From NCBI GenBank assembly GCA_011043375.1, contig DQYP01000293.1, forward strand, positions 1-15,375: 15,375 nucleotides of DNA. Direction: 5' to 3'. This DNA comes from Thermotogaceae bacterium. GTDB taxonomy: Bacteria; Thermotogota; Thermotogae; B21-G9; HyVt-16. Positions 7,401 through 14,608 of the stretch are shown here, in pieces (within the stretch, counting starts at the first letter, position 1; every line of letters starts with the position of its first letter). The translations under genes were made by a program, and so were the position numbers. Under the pieces are notes generated by a model. It was not told where the DNA came from, did not search any database, and was given only the letters and a program-made list of their open reading frames with translations.

Positions 7401-8438
7401 ATGAGGCGTCGTCTTAGAGATTGGGGAGTGAAAATAGGTAGGTTCCCAACTGGGCAAAGAAATTTAATTACCGATGTTAAGGGAATAACTGTGGGAAATT
7501 TCACTTTAATTAAAGATGAACCTCATATTGCGAGAACTGGATTAACGGTTATAATGCCACATGAAAAGGATATATATGATGAAAATGTTTTTGCATCTAC
7601 CTTTGTGATAAATGGCTTTGGAAAGTCGATAGGAATTATTCAAATAGAAGAAATGGGATTGTTGGAATCGCCGATAGTAATAACCACGACCTTGAATGTT
7701 GGTAAAATAGCTGATTCTTTGGTTTCATACATGATATCGAAACATCGGGATCTGATTACCTTCAACCCTGTGGTCCTCGAGTGCAATGATGGTAAACTGA
7801 ATGATTCGAGAAGAAGATGGCTTGGTGAAAAAGAATTAATAGGAGCTATAGAAAAACTCAGTGAAGATTTCGAACTAGGAGCTGTGGGTGCTGGTACTGG
7901 AATGGTCGCCTTTGGATTCAAAAGTGGTATTGGAAGCTCATCGAGGATTGTGAAAAACGGCAACGAAAAATATACAGTTGGAGTTCTAACGGTACCAAAT
8001 TTTGGAAGAAGAACTGATCTGATGATAAAAGGTATAGAAATCGGAAAAATGTTTGAAGGGAAGGAAGAAAATGTCTATGGTTCAATAATAATAATCATCG
8101 CAACAGATGCTCCCTTGATTCCAAAACAGCTCAAAAGGCTCTGTGTAAGAGCTACTCATGGGCTTGCAAGGACAGGTTCAAGGTCCACAAATCATAGTGG
8201 TGATGTTGTTTTAGCCTTTTCAAATGCTGTAAAGCTTCCAAGAAAACCAACGAATACAGTGAGCCTGGATTATATTCCAAACGATCTACCTGTTTTTCAA
8301 GATTTGATGGATGCAGTCGTTGAGGCTACAGAAGAAGCCATACTCGATGCTCTCTTTATGGCACAAGACATGATAGGAGTTAACGACACAGAGTATAAAG
8401 CTTTACCAGTTGAACAAATATTGAAATTTTTGATTTGA
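7401..8438 (+). CDS. P1 family (S58) self-processing aminopeptidase, DmpA/BapA-like
   Basis: A 345-residue Ntn-hydrolase-like peptidase. Family members cleave themselves into two chains and then act as L-/D-aminopeptidases or beta-aminopeptidases. The start of the fold is typical (ITDVKGITVGNFTL), the Gly-rich GAVGAGTGMVAFGFKSGIG (160-178) is the family signature, and VGVLTVPNFGRR contains the expected Asn200 near the oxyanion hole. The C-terminal nucleophile segment STNHSGDVVLAFS (262-274) places Ser266 as the likely autoproteolysis site and nucleophile by analogy to DmpA Ser250. The residue before it is His rather than the Gly or Asn seen in characterised members. I start at ATG 7401, five bases after AGGGGTGA; the open frame extends to 7275, but those 42 codons are Phe/Tyr/Thr-rich, lack an SD and do not fit the family. 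No signal peptide is seen. Confidence 0.9.
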   Translation: MRRRLRDWGVKIGRFPTGQRNLITDVKGITVGNFTLIKDEPHIARTGLTVIMPHEKDIYDENVFASTFVINGFGKSIGIIQIEEMGLLESPIVITTTLNVGKIADSLVSYMISKHRDLITFNPVVLECNDGKLNDSRRRWLGEKELIGAIEKLSEDFELGAVGAGTGMVAFGFKSGIGSSSRIVKNGNEKYTVGVLTVPNFGRRTDLMIKGIEIGKMFEGKEENVYGSIIIIIATDAPLIPKQLKRLCVRATHGLARTGSRSTNHSGDVVLAFSNAVKLPRKPTNTVSLDYIPNDLPVFQDLMDAVVEATEEAILDALFMAQDMIGVNDTEYKALPVEQILKFLI

Positions 8439-8450
8439 TATGACTAACGT

Positions 8451-8479
8451 TTGGGAATACCGCGAGAGGATGGTATAAT
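8451..8479 (+). promoter_or_regulatory. Sigma-70-type promoter of the aminotransferase gene
   Basis: TTGGGA (-35, 8451-8456), 17 bases, then a perfect TATAAT (8474-8479) preceded by TGG, which makes it an extended -10. The predicted start of transcription is near 8486, giving a leader of about 34 bases. This is the best promoter match in the window. Confidence 0.8.
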
Positions 8480-8505
8480 TTGAAACAATAATATCTCTTC
8501 TCTTT

Positions 8506-8513
8506 AGGGGGTG
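8506..8513 (+). promoter_or_regulatory. Ribosome binding site fixing the TTG start of the aminotransferase
   Basis: AGGGGGTG lies six bases before TTG 8520. The upstream in-frame GTG 8511 is part of this site and cannot use it as an SD, so TTG is the likely start. Confidence 0.65.
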
Positions 8514-8519
8514 CTGTTT

Positions 8520-9761
8520 TTGAATTATGGTGAGAAATATTCTAAGCTTGGTAACGCTCTTGAACCTTCACTAATAGGTCAAATTCTGAAATATGCCAGT
8601 GATCCAGATGCTATATCCTTTGGCGGTGGAGTTCCTGATGCTTCCACTTTCCCAGCAAAAGAACTTGCTGACATTTCAAGAGAATTGATATTGAATGAAT
8701 CGGGATATGTTTTGCAATATTCGTCAACTGAGGGGGATCTGGGACTCAGAAAAGAAATATTGAACTTGCTCTATCGATTTTATGGAATAAAGGGTTTAAC
8801 TGAAGAAAATGTGTTGATAACGATTGGTTCTCAACAGGCTTTGGATTTGATAGCCAAGGTTTTTCTTGACGAGAGAAGTTACTATATAATAGATGACCCT
8901 GCGTACCTTGGTGCGTTGAGCGCTTTCAATACAAGGTTCTCTGAATTTGTAGCTGTTCCTCTACTCGGCGATGGAATAAACACAGATCTTTTGGAAGAAA
9001 AGCTGAAGATACTGGAAAAAAATGGTGAAATAAGGAAAGTAAAATTCATATATGTTATCTCAAATTTTCATAATCCAGCAGGTATAACCTTTTCACCTGA
9101 TAGACGTGAGAAAATACTAGAAATAGCTGAAAGATATAACTTCTTCATTGTGGAGGATGATCCTTACGGTGCTCTCAGATTCGAAGGGAAAAAGGTAGAT
9201 CCCATTTTCAAACTTGGAGGACAGAAGAGAGTTGTACTACTCAACACTTTCAGCAAGGTATTGTGTCCTGGCTTAAGAATAGGTGTCGTAATAGGTGATA
9301 AGGATTTAATCAAGAAACTTGCATTGGCCAAAGAAGCGGCAGTTTTGTGTTCGCCTGCGTTGAATCAAAGGTTAGCGGCGGAGTATCTAAAGAGGTATGA
9401 TCTCCTTGAACATCTTAAACCGGTGATAAATCTCTACAAAAGAAAAAAAGATATCATGTTGGAAGCTTTGAAGAAGGAATTTTCGAATGTTGAAGGAGTG
9501 AAGTGGACAAAACCTGAAGGTGGTTTATTCATATGGATGACTCTTCCAAACGGATTTGATACAATGGAGATGGCCGAGATTGCAAAAAAGAAAAAGGTGT
9601 TTTACGTTCCCGGACAGGCATTCAGACCAAGCGGTGAAAGATCGAACTCTCTGAGACTCTCTTTTTGCCTTCCACCAGAGGAAAAAATAGTAAAAGGTGT
9701 TAAGAGATTGAAAGAGGTTGTGGAAATTTACTTTAACCAAAAATCAAACGTTTTAATTTGA
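8520..9761 (+). CDS. Class I PLP-dependent aminotransferase (LysN/aromatic aminotransferase-like)
   Basis: A 413-residue fold-type I aminotransferase. PLP-site residues can be placed: GSQQALDL (103-110) for the phosphate loop, SNFHNPAG (181-188) with Asn185, VEDDPYG (211-217) with Asp213/Asp214 and Tyr216, the Schiff-base Lys246 in NTFSKVLCPGLRIG, and the carboxylate-binding Arg379 in LRLSF. The opening ISFGGGVPDASTFP resembles the LysN/2-aminoadipate and archaeal aromatic aminotransferase branch, which often accepts aromatic, Glu and branched substrates. No N-terminal GntR helix is present, so it is not a MocR regulator. The gene has its own strong promoter. It ends seven bases from the end of pheA, which it faces, and phenylpyruvate made by PheA would be a plausible amino acceptor. 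That link is inferred from position only. Confidence 0.92.
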   Translation: MNYGEKYSKLGNALEPSLIGQILKYASDPDAISFGGGVPDASTFPAKELADISRELILNESGYVLQYSSTEGDLGLRKEILNLLYRFYGIKGLTEENVLITIGSQQALDLIAKVFLDERSYYIIDDPAYLGALSAFNTRFSEFVAVPLLGDGINTDLLEEKLKILEKNGEIRKVKFIYVISNFHNPAGITFSPDRREKILEIAERYNFFIVEDDPYGALRFEGKKVDPIFKLGGQKRVVLLNTFSKVLCPGLRIGVVIGDKDLIKKLALAKEAAVLCSPALNQRLAAEYLKRYDLLEHLKPVINLYKRKKDIMLEALKKEFSNVEGVKWTKPEGGLFIWMTLPNGFDTMEMAEIAKKKKVFYVPGQAFRPSGERSNSLRLSFCLPPEEKIVKGVKRLKEVVEIYFNQKSNVLI

Positions 9762-9780
9762 TGGAGTATTACCTTAAAAC
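9750..9780. other. Inverted repeat across the aminotransferase/pheA convergent junction
   Basis: GTTTTAA (9750-9756) and TTAAAAC (9774-9780) are perfect 7-bp arms around a 17-base loop that spans both stop codons. The stem is AT-rich and without a GC-rich base or clear U-tract of its own, so a terminator role for both genes is only a possibility. Confidence 0.3.
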
Positions 9781-10809
9781 ATCTATTTCCTCGATTTCTT
9801 TGAATATACCTATCACTCTATGAAATGTTACAGCCTTTCTGAGCTCTTCCATGTGCTTATAACTCAGGGAAGCTTCTACTTCGGTAAAGAATATGTAATC
9901 TCCAAGTTTGGTTTTTGCAGGTCGTGATTCAAGCTTTCTGAGATTGAACCCGTTTTTATAAAAGATCTCAAGGACATTTTTCAAAGAACCGGGCTTATCT
10001 TCAACTCCAAAAAACAATGCAGTTATTTTCCCGTTTCTGAACCCTCTTTCGCTTCTTTTCTTTCTTATAGCATAAAATCTCGTTGTATTGCCCAAGAAAT
10101 CCTGTATCTTCTTTCGAACAACATGAAGTTTGTAATATTTTGCACCTGTTTCCGACATGATCACAGCACTGTTTTCATCCAATAGATTGACTCCATCCGC
10201 AGTTGAAGCTGTGTATTTGATCTCTGCATGCGAGAGATAATTGTTTATGAATCTCATGCACTGCGAAATACCCTGTGGATGAGAATAAACAGTCTTTATG
10301 TCCTTCAGATTCATGCTTTTCTTAGTTGCAAGACACTGGTTTATCTCTAAAGTAGCTTCACCGAATACCTCTACATCATAATTTAAAAGTGCATCAAGCA
10401 CTGGAAATACCGTTCCATTAGTTGAATTTTCTATTGGAACTATTCCATAATCCACTTTTGACCCTTCCACAGCTTCTATAACTTCCGTCGTTGTTTGAAA
10501 ATACTCTATCGGATCTCGGGAACCGACGAGATTTATTGCCATTTCCTCACTAAAACTACCGATTGGTCCAAGAACAGCGACTTTCTTCTCAAAACCGAGA
10601 ATCCTTTTTTCTTCTTCTTTCAAAAGTTTTTCTATTTCTTCAAAGATCCTGTGTATCCTCACTGGATTCAAGTTCGTTTCAGAAATCAACGATGCCGCGA
10701 TTTCATAGTTCATCCCGATCTTTCCATTTTGAATCATTTTCTTTAAAATATCGACTTTTTTCTCTATCAGTCTCAGTATTTCTCTATCGATTGAATTCAA
10801 ATTCTCCAT
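9769..10809 (-). CDS. pheA: PheA: prephenate dehydratase with ACT domain and chorismate-mutase-like N-terminus
   Basis: A 346-residue bifunctional-type PheA. The dehydratase domain (about 76-250) converts prephenate to phenylpyruvate: it begins VAVLGPIGSFSEEMA, has PIENSTNGTV (125-134), SHPQGISQC (176-184) and the catalytic Thr-Arg-Phe of GNTTRFYAI (240-248). The ACT domain (about 261-340) carries GVEDKPGSL and ESRPAKTKLGDY, the phenylalanine-binding motifs for feedback inhibition. Residues 1-75 form helices like AroQ chorismate mutase (SIDREILRLIEKK) but key Arg and Glu residues seem absent. I start at ATG 10809, five bases after CAGGTGA; the open frame runs to 10959, but the extra residues are translated promoter DNA. 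A good promoter lies upstream (10842-10869), and the gene is divergent from a regulator gene. Confidence 0.93.
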   Translation of the reverse strand: MENLNSIDREILRLIEKKVDILKKMIQNGKIGMNYEIAASLISETNLNPVRIHRIFEEIEKLLKEEEKRILGFEKKVAVLGPIGSFSEEMAINLVGSRDPIEYFQTTTEVIEAVEGSKVDYGIVPIENSTNGTVFPVLDALLNYDVEVFGEATLEINQCLATKKSMNLKDIKTVYSHPQGISQCMRFINNYLSHAEIKYTASTADGVNLLDENSAVIMSETGAKYYKLHVVRKKIQDFLGNTTRFYAIRKKRSERGFRNGKITALFFGVEDKPGSLKNVLEIFYKNGFNLRKLESRPAKTKLGDYIFFTEVEASLSYKHMEELRKAVTFHRVIGIFKEIEEIDVLR

Positions 10810-10839
10810 GCAAATCACCTGACTAAAATGTAGTTTCAT

Positions 10840-10853
10840 ATAGTATACACTAT
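10840..10853. promoter_or_regulatory. Candidate operator 1: dyad over the pheA -10 box
   Basis: ATAGT-ATAC-ACTAT is a 14-bp dyad with perfect 5-bp arms and a 4-base centre. It covers the -10 hexamer of pheA, where a bound protein would block RNA polymerase. The half-site ATATAGT recurs at 10909-10915 beside the regulator's own -10. Confidence 0.4.
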
Positions 10854-10869
10854 GATATTCATCATTCAA
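10842..10869 (-). promoter_or_regulatory. pheA promoter
   Basis: On the minus strand TTGAAT (-35, 10869-10864), 16 bases, then TATACT (-10, 10847-10842). The leader to ATG 10809 is about 26 bases. Two short dyads cover the spacer and the -10 box. Confidence 0.65.
10852..10865. promoter_or_regulatory. Candidate operator 2: dyad in the pheA spacer
   Basis: ATGAT-ATTC-ATCAT is a second 14-bp dyad with the same 5-4-5 layout. It overlaps the first by two bases and reaches into the pheA -35 box. A tandem pair of equal geometry suggests a cooperative operator, but the region is AT-rich and short dyads arise by chance. Confidence 0.35.
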
Positions 10870-10901
10870 AAACTCGGTGAGATCAAGTTTTAATCTAATA
10901 A

Positions 10902-10910
10902 TGATATAAT
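10902..10910 (+). promoter_or_regulatory. Extended -10 promoter of the regulator gene
   Basis: TGATATAAT combines a TGn extension with a perfect TATAAT (10905-10910). No good -35 is present. The predicted leader is about 24 bases before the TTG at 10941, which has AAGGGTGG (10924-10931) as its SD. Confidence 0.6.
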
Positions 10911-10940
10911 ATAGTGAAAAAATAAGGGTGGTAGATAACC

Positions 10941-11987
10941 TTGGCAAAGAGAATTCCAAGCTACAAAACCATAGAGAATCATATTTTGTATTTAATTGAA
11001 ACTGGGCGTCTTAAACCTAACGAGAGGATACCATCTGAATCGACTTTAATGAAGATCTTCGGGGTGAGTAGAATAACAGTTAGAAGAGCTCTTGATGAGC
11101 TCACGATTTGTGGTTACATATATAGACTTCAAGGAATAGGAGCATTTGTGAGTCCAAAGCCTCGAAGAGAAACATTGGCTAACAAGGCAATTGGTTGTTT
11201 TTTACCGGGATATTCCGATTATATTTCCATGGGTGTTCTTGAAGGGGTCGAGGAATATTTACTCGACACGGATTATTATCCTGTATTTCAGATAATAACA
11301 TCAAACGAAGCAGTTAACATGAGGAAATACGAACTTTTTAAGAAGCAGAAGATTAAGGGTCTGATGGTGTTTCCTACTTATGAAAATTTCAATTTCAAAG
11401 TTCTTGAAATATTTGGTCAAGATTTTCCAATAATCTTCGTTGACAGAAGGATGAGTGGATATAATATTCCGGCGATAGAATCTGATAATGTAAAAGGAGG
11501 ATACGATGCTACTGAACATTTGATAAAGCATGGGGCAAACAAAATCGCATTCGTAACGGGTGAAGATATGAATTTCAGCAGTGTTTATAACAGATTTCAA
11601 GGGCTAAAAAAAGCAGCAAAAAACTACGGACTTAAGGACGATCAAATTCGGATTTTTTATAATTATGATGATGATTTTATGGATAGAATTTTGGAAGAAA
11701 AGATAGATTCTATTTTCGCTTGTAATGATATTACAGCGTTTGAAATAATATCGTTGCTTGAGTCAAAAAATCTGAGTATTCCTGAAAACATGAAAATAAT
11801 AGGATTCGATGATATAGAGCTTTCAAAATTCATGGTTCCACCTTTAACAACCGTGAAACAATTTCACAAGGAGATAGGGAAAAGGGCAGCGGCAGCACTC
11901 ATTGCCATGATAAACGGTGAATTTGATGATAGTTATCTCGAACCCGTTAGAACAGAATTGATAATAAGAAAATCCTGTGGATGTTAA
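10941..11987 (+). CDS. Transcriptional regulator, GntR winged helix fused to LacI-type sensor (AraR-like)
   Basis: A 348-residue DNA-binding regulator. Residues 7-73 form a GntR-type winged helix-turn-helix: YKTIENHILYLIETGRLKPN, then the signature RIPSESTLMKIFGVSRITVR (29-48) and GYIYRLQGIGAFVS. From about 82 to the end it is a periplasmic-binding-protein fold of the LacI/RbsB type (IGCFLPGYSDYISMGVLEGV, IIFVDRR, DNVKGGYDATEHLIKHG, IFACNDITAFEII, IIGFDDIELS, PPLTTVKQ), which normally senses a sugar or similar small ligand. B. subtilis AraR has this combination. The start is TTG 10941, eight bases after the AAGGGTGGT site. The gene is divergent from pheA, so it may regulate itself and pheA. 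Its ligand is unknown. The 3' end overlaps the CCA gene tail to tail. Confidence 0.92.
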   Translation: MAKRIPSYKTIENHILYLIETGRLKPNERIPSESTLMKIFGVSRITVRRALDELTICGYIYRLQGIGAFVSPKPRRETLANKAIGCFLPGYSDYISMGVLEGVEEYLLDTDYYPVFQIITSNEAVNMRKYELFKKQKIKGLMVFPTYENFNFKVLEIFGQDFPIIFVDRRMSGYNIPAIESDNVKGGYDATEHLIKHGANKIAFVTGEDMNFSSVYNRFQGLKKAAKNYGLKDDQIRIFYNYDDDFMDRILEEKIDSIFACNDITAFEIISLLESKNLSIPENMKIIGFDDIELSKFMVPPLTTVKQFHKEIGKRAAAALIAMINGEFDDSYLEPVRTELIIRKSCGC

Positions 11988-14608
11988 TTTCTGCCATGAA
12001 TGATTTTCCTTAGATAATTTTCCTCATCCTTATCGTCTATTACTCCATCTAACTTTGCACAATAGATCTCTTCGAGTATCCCCTTGATTTCTTTACCTGG
12101 TTTAAATCCATACCTCTCTATCAACAACTTTCCGTTCACTTTCGTCAATTTGGTTTCTTCAACCTTGGAGATGTATTCTTTCAAAATCTTCTGTTGAGTA
12201 TCATTTAAATATGCTGAAAGATAGTGGTATCCTTCATAAGTGCGTTTCCCGACAACTTTGTATATATCACAGAATTTCATACCTTCACCAAAGAAGCTCG
12301 GTAATACCGGTGCAATTTTCCAAAGTTCTTTCATCTCCTTTATGGATTTTCCCGACAATCCATATTTGTTTCTCAAATCGGCGAGATCTTCATCGGTATA
12401 GTACTCGAGAAATATGTACATGACGGCATAGAACCTGTTCATTTTCTTCAGAATCTTTTCATCAAATAAATTAGAAAAATTGAACATCCTTTCCAATTTT
12501 TCATCCATCAACGTTGTATAATAAGTCTTGGGGAACAAGTGAATTATCACATTGAATTCTGCCAATCTTCTTATAGCTTTCAAAGGGTTAGGCTCATTGA
12601 GTAATTTCTCAAATTCCTCTCTCAATCTTTGTCCGGTAACCTTTTCAAGATAACCATTTTCAACGGCATCCTTTAGGAGTTCCTTCGTTCTGTCCTCTAT
12701 ATTGAAATTGTATCTTTGTTCGAACCTGACGGCCCGCAAAATTCTCGTGGGATCTTCAATGAAACTCAGATTGTAAAGAACTCTTATTACACCTTTTTCA
12801 AGGTCCTCTCTACATCCGAAAAAGTCAAACAATTTTCCAAATTCGATTGGATTCAGCTTTATGGCCATCGCATTTATACTAAAATCTCTTCTATAAAGAT
12901 CCTTCTTTATCGTGCTCAATTCGACCTTTGGGAGTTCAGCTGGGGCTTCATAATATTCTATTCGTGCTGTGGCTATGTCAACTCTGAGATCGTAATCTTT
13001 GAAGATCACGATTGCAGTTCCAAATTTTTCATGCTCGATTATTTTCACATTGAAATATTCCTTGAGTTTATGCGCATATTTTATGGCGTTCCCTTCCACT
13101 ACTATATCTATATCGTAGTTTTCGACACCCAGCAACAAATCCCTGACGAATCCCCCTACAAGATACACAGGCATTTTGAGTTCATCACCAATATTCCCCA
13201 AAAGCCTCAGCAGATTCAGTAGACGTTTGGGGAGCTGCTTTTTTATTTTGTTCGTTATATCATAACTTCTCAGCTTTTCTTCAGATGTCATGGATTTAAT
13301 CTGAAGCTTTTTCACTTCAACATTGTGCAAGCTTCTTATTATATCAGTTTTGGTTATTATTCCCGTTAAGATTCCGCCATCTATAACCGGTATTCTTCCA
13401 ACACCTTTTTCAACCATCAATCTTCTGATTTCAGAAACGGGGGTTTTTGGTTCAACAACTACCAATTTGGTTGACATTATAGATTTGATGGGTGCATGAT
13501 TTAAACCATGTTTTAATGCTTTTATTACATCTCTCTTCACCACTATCCCAACCAACTTGTTCCCTTCTATCACAGGGAGCCCATTGTGTCCTGTTATATC
13601 CATTATTTTGTTGACTTCCTCGACAGTCATGTCACTCAAGACAGTTCTCACAGGAGATGACATGATATCTCTTGCACGCAATATTGGGGTTAGATTTTTC
13701 TTCAAGGAAGATATTAATTTTTTGATAACTTCGTTTATTTCCACATCCTTGAAATTAGCTGATCCTGCCTTTTTGTGGCCACCTCCTCCGATTTCAAACA
13801 TCGCTCTTCCAATGTCAATTTCATCCGATGAACTACGACCAACCACGTAAATTCTCCGTCCCATGCGAACTACACTGATCACAACATCGTATCCTGTGAT
13901 CTCAAGTAACTTCGAGGTGATATAATTCACACCTCCAATGTATTTTTCCCTTTCGGCGATCGCAAGGTAGATGTCTATATCATTCAAACTGAAAGATTTT
14001 AGGTTGTTCAATAATTCTGTCAGAAGTTCCTGCTGTTCGTGAGTAAGCTCCAGACTCACAAAATCGTTTATCAACGTTAAATTCGCCCCATTTTCCAGTA
14101 ACCAAGCAGCAACTTTCAAATCCTCTGGTGTGGTCGAAGAATACACGAAATTTCCAGTGTCCTCATAAATCCCTATTGAAAACAGTGTCGCTTCTATCTG
14201 ATCGACATTTAAATGTTTCTCCATGATTTGTTTTACAAGTATCGTCGTAGTGGAACCGATCTCTCTAATGAAAGAATTTTCAGAAGAAATCGTATTGAGT
14301 TTCATTTCCGGATGATGATCGTAAACAACGATTTTTTCCACATTTTCTATCATTTTTGCGATCTTCCTTCCAAGACGTTCTTTGGATGCCGTGTCGACGA
14401 TTATGACTTCTTCAATTGTTTCACTCTCATCTATTTGAGATTCCAAAATATATGTGAAGAACTCGGAATGTATCTCTAAAAATTCCTTCAAGTTTTTATT
14501 TGGAGTTCCGGAGATCACTATCTCAAAATCTGGGTAAAGTTTTTTGGCAGCAACGGAAGAAGCGAAGGAGTCGAAATCTGGGTCTTTGTGTGAAATTATT
14601 ATCTTCAC
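11984..14608 (-). CDS. CCA-adding tRNA nucleotidyltransferase fused to DHH phosphoesterase and CBS domains
   Basis: An 874-residue multidomain protein. Residues 1-300 are a DHH/DHHA1 phosphoesterase (NrnA/nanoRNase type) with intact motifs: SHKDPDFDS (6-14), IVDTA (70-74), DHHP (97-100) and GGGGHKKAGSA (274-284). Two CBS domains follow (about 312-432), likely binding adenylates. The class II nucleotidyltransferase head begins at about 479: LVGGFVRDLLLG (483-494), catalytic Asp499 and Asp501 in YDIDIVVEG, RRDFSINAMAI (573-583) and EDPTRILRAVRF (618-629), which selects nucleotides. The rest is the helical tRNA-binding part. The head is expected to add CCA or repair tRNA 3' ends. The start is GTG 14608, five bases after GAGGTG, overlapping the upstream stop by four bases. 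The same fusion is known in Thermotoga. Whether it adds all of CCA or only part cannot be read here. Confidence 0.93.
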   Translation of the reverse strand: MKIIISHKDPDFDSFASSVAAKKLYPDFEIVISGTPNKNLKEFLEIHSEFFTYILESQIDESETIEEVIIVDTASKERLGRKIAKMIENVEKIVVYDHHPEMKLNTISSENSFIREIGSTTTILVKQIMEKHLNVDQIEATLFSIGIYEDTGNFVYSSTTPEDLKVAAWLLENGANLTLINDFVSLELTHEQQELLTELLNNLKSFSLNDIDIYLAIAEREKYIGGVNYITSKLLEITGYDVVISVVRMGRRIYVVGRSSSDEIDIGRAMFEIGGGGHKKAGSANFKDVEINEVIKKLISSLKKNLTPILRARDIMSSPVRTVLSDMTVEEVNKIMDITGHNGLPVIEGNKLVGIVVKRDVIKALKHGLNHAPIKSIMSTKLVVVEPKTPVSEIRRLMVEKGVGRIPVIDGGILTGIITKTDIIRSLHNVEVKKLQIKSMTSEEKLRSYDITNKIKKQLPKRLLNLLRLLGNIGDELKMPVYLVGGFVRDLLLGVENYDIDIVVEGNAIKYAHKLKEYFNVKIIEHEKFGTAIVIFKDYDLRVDIATARIEYYEAPAELPKVELSTIKKDLYRRDFSINAMAIKLNPIEFGKLFDFFGCREDLEKGVIRVLYNLSFIEDPTRILRAVRFEQRYNFNIEDRTKELLKDAVENGYLEKVTGQRLREEFEKLLNEPNPLKAIRRLAEFNVIIHLFPKTYYTTLMDEKLERMFNFSNLFDEKILKKMNRFYAVMYIFLEYYTDEDLADLRNKYGLSGKSIKEMKELWKIAPVLPSFFGEGMKFCDIYKVVGKRTYEGYHYLSAYLNDTQQKILKEYISKVEETKLTKVNGKLLIERYGFKPGKEIKGILEEIYCAKLDGVIDDKDEENYLRKIIHGRN

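Noticed and set aside
10810..10959. Upstream extension of the pheA frame by 50 codons
   Set aside because: It would translate the pheA promoter and run into the regulator gene; ATG 10809 has CAGGTGA at ideal spacing.
11968..12008. Inverted repeat GAAAATC/GATTTTC around the convergent stops of the regulator and CCA genes
   Set aside because: 7-bp AT-rich arms with a 27-base loop inside coding sequence on both sides are expected by chance at this base composition and lack a U-tract.
12716..13222. 168-codon plus-strand open frame inside the CCA gene
   Set aside because: Its sequence is rich in Phe, Tyr and Ser and low in ordinary domain features; it lies antisense to conserved nucleotidyltransferase motifs.
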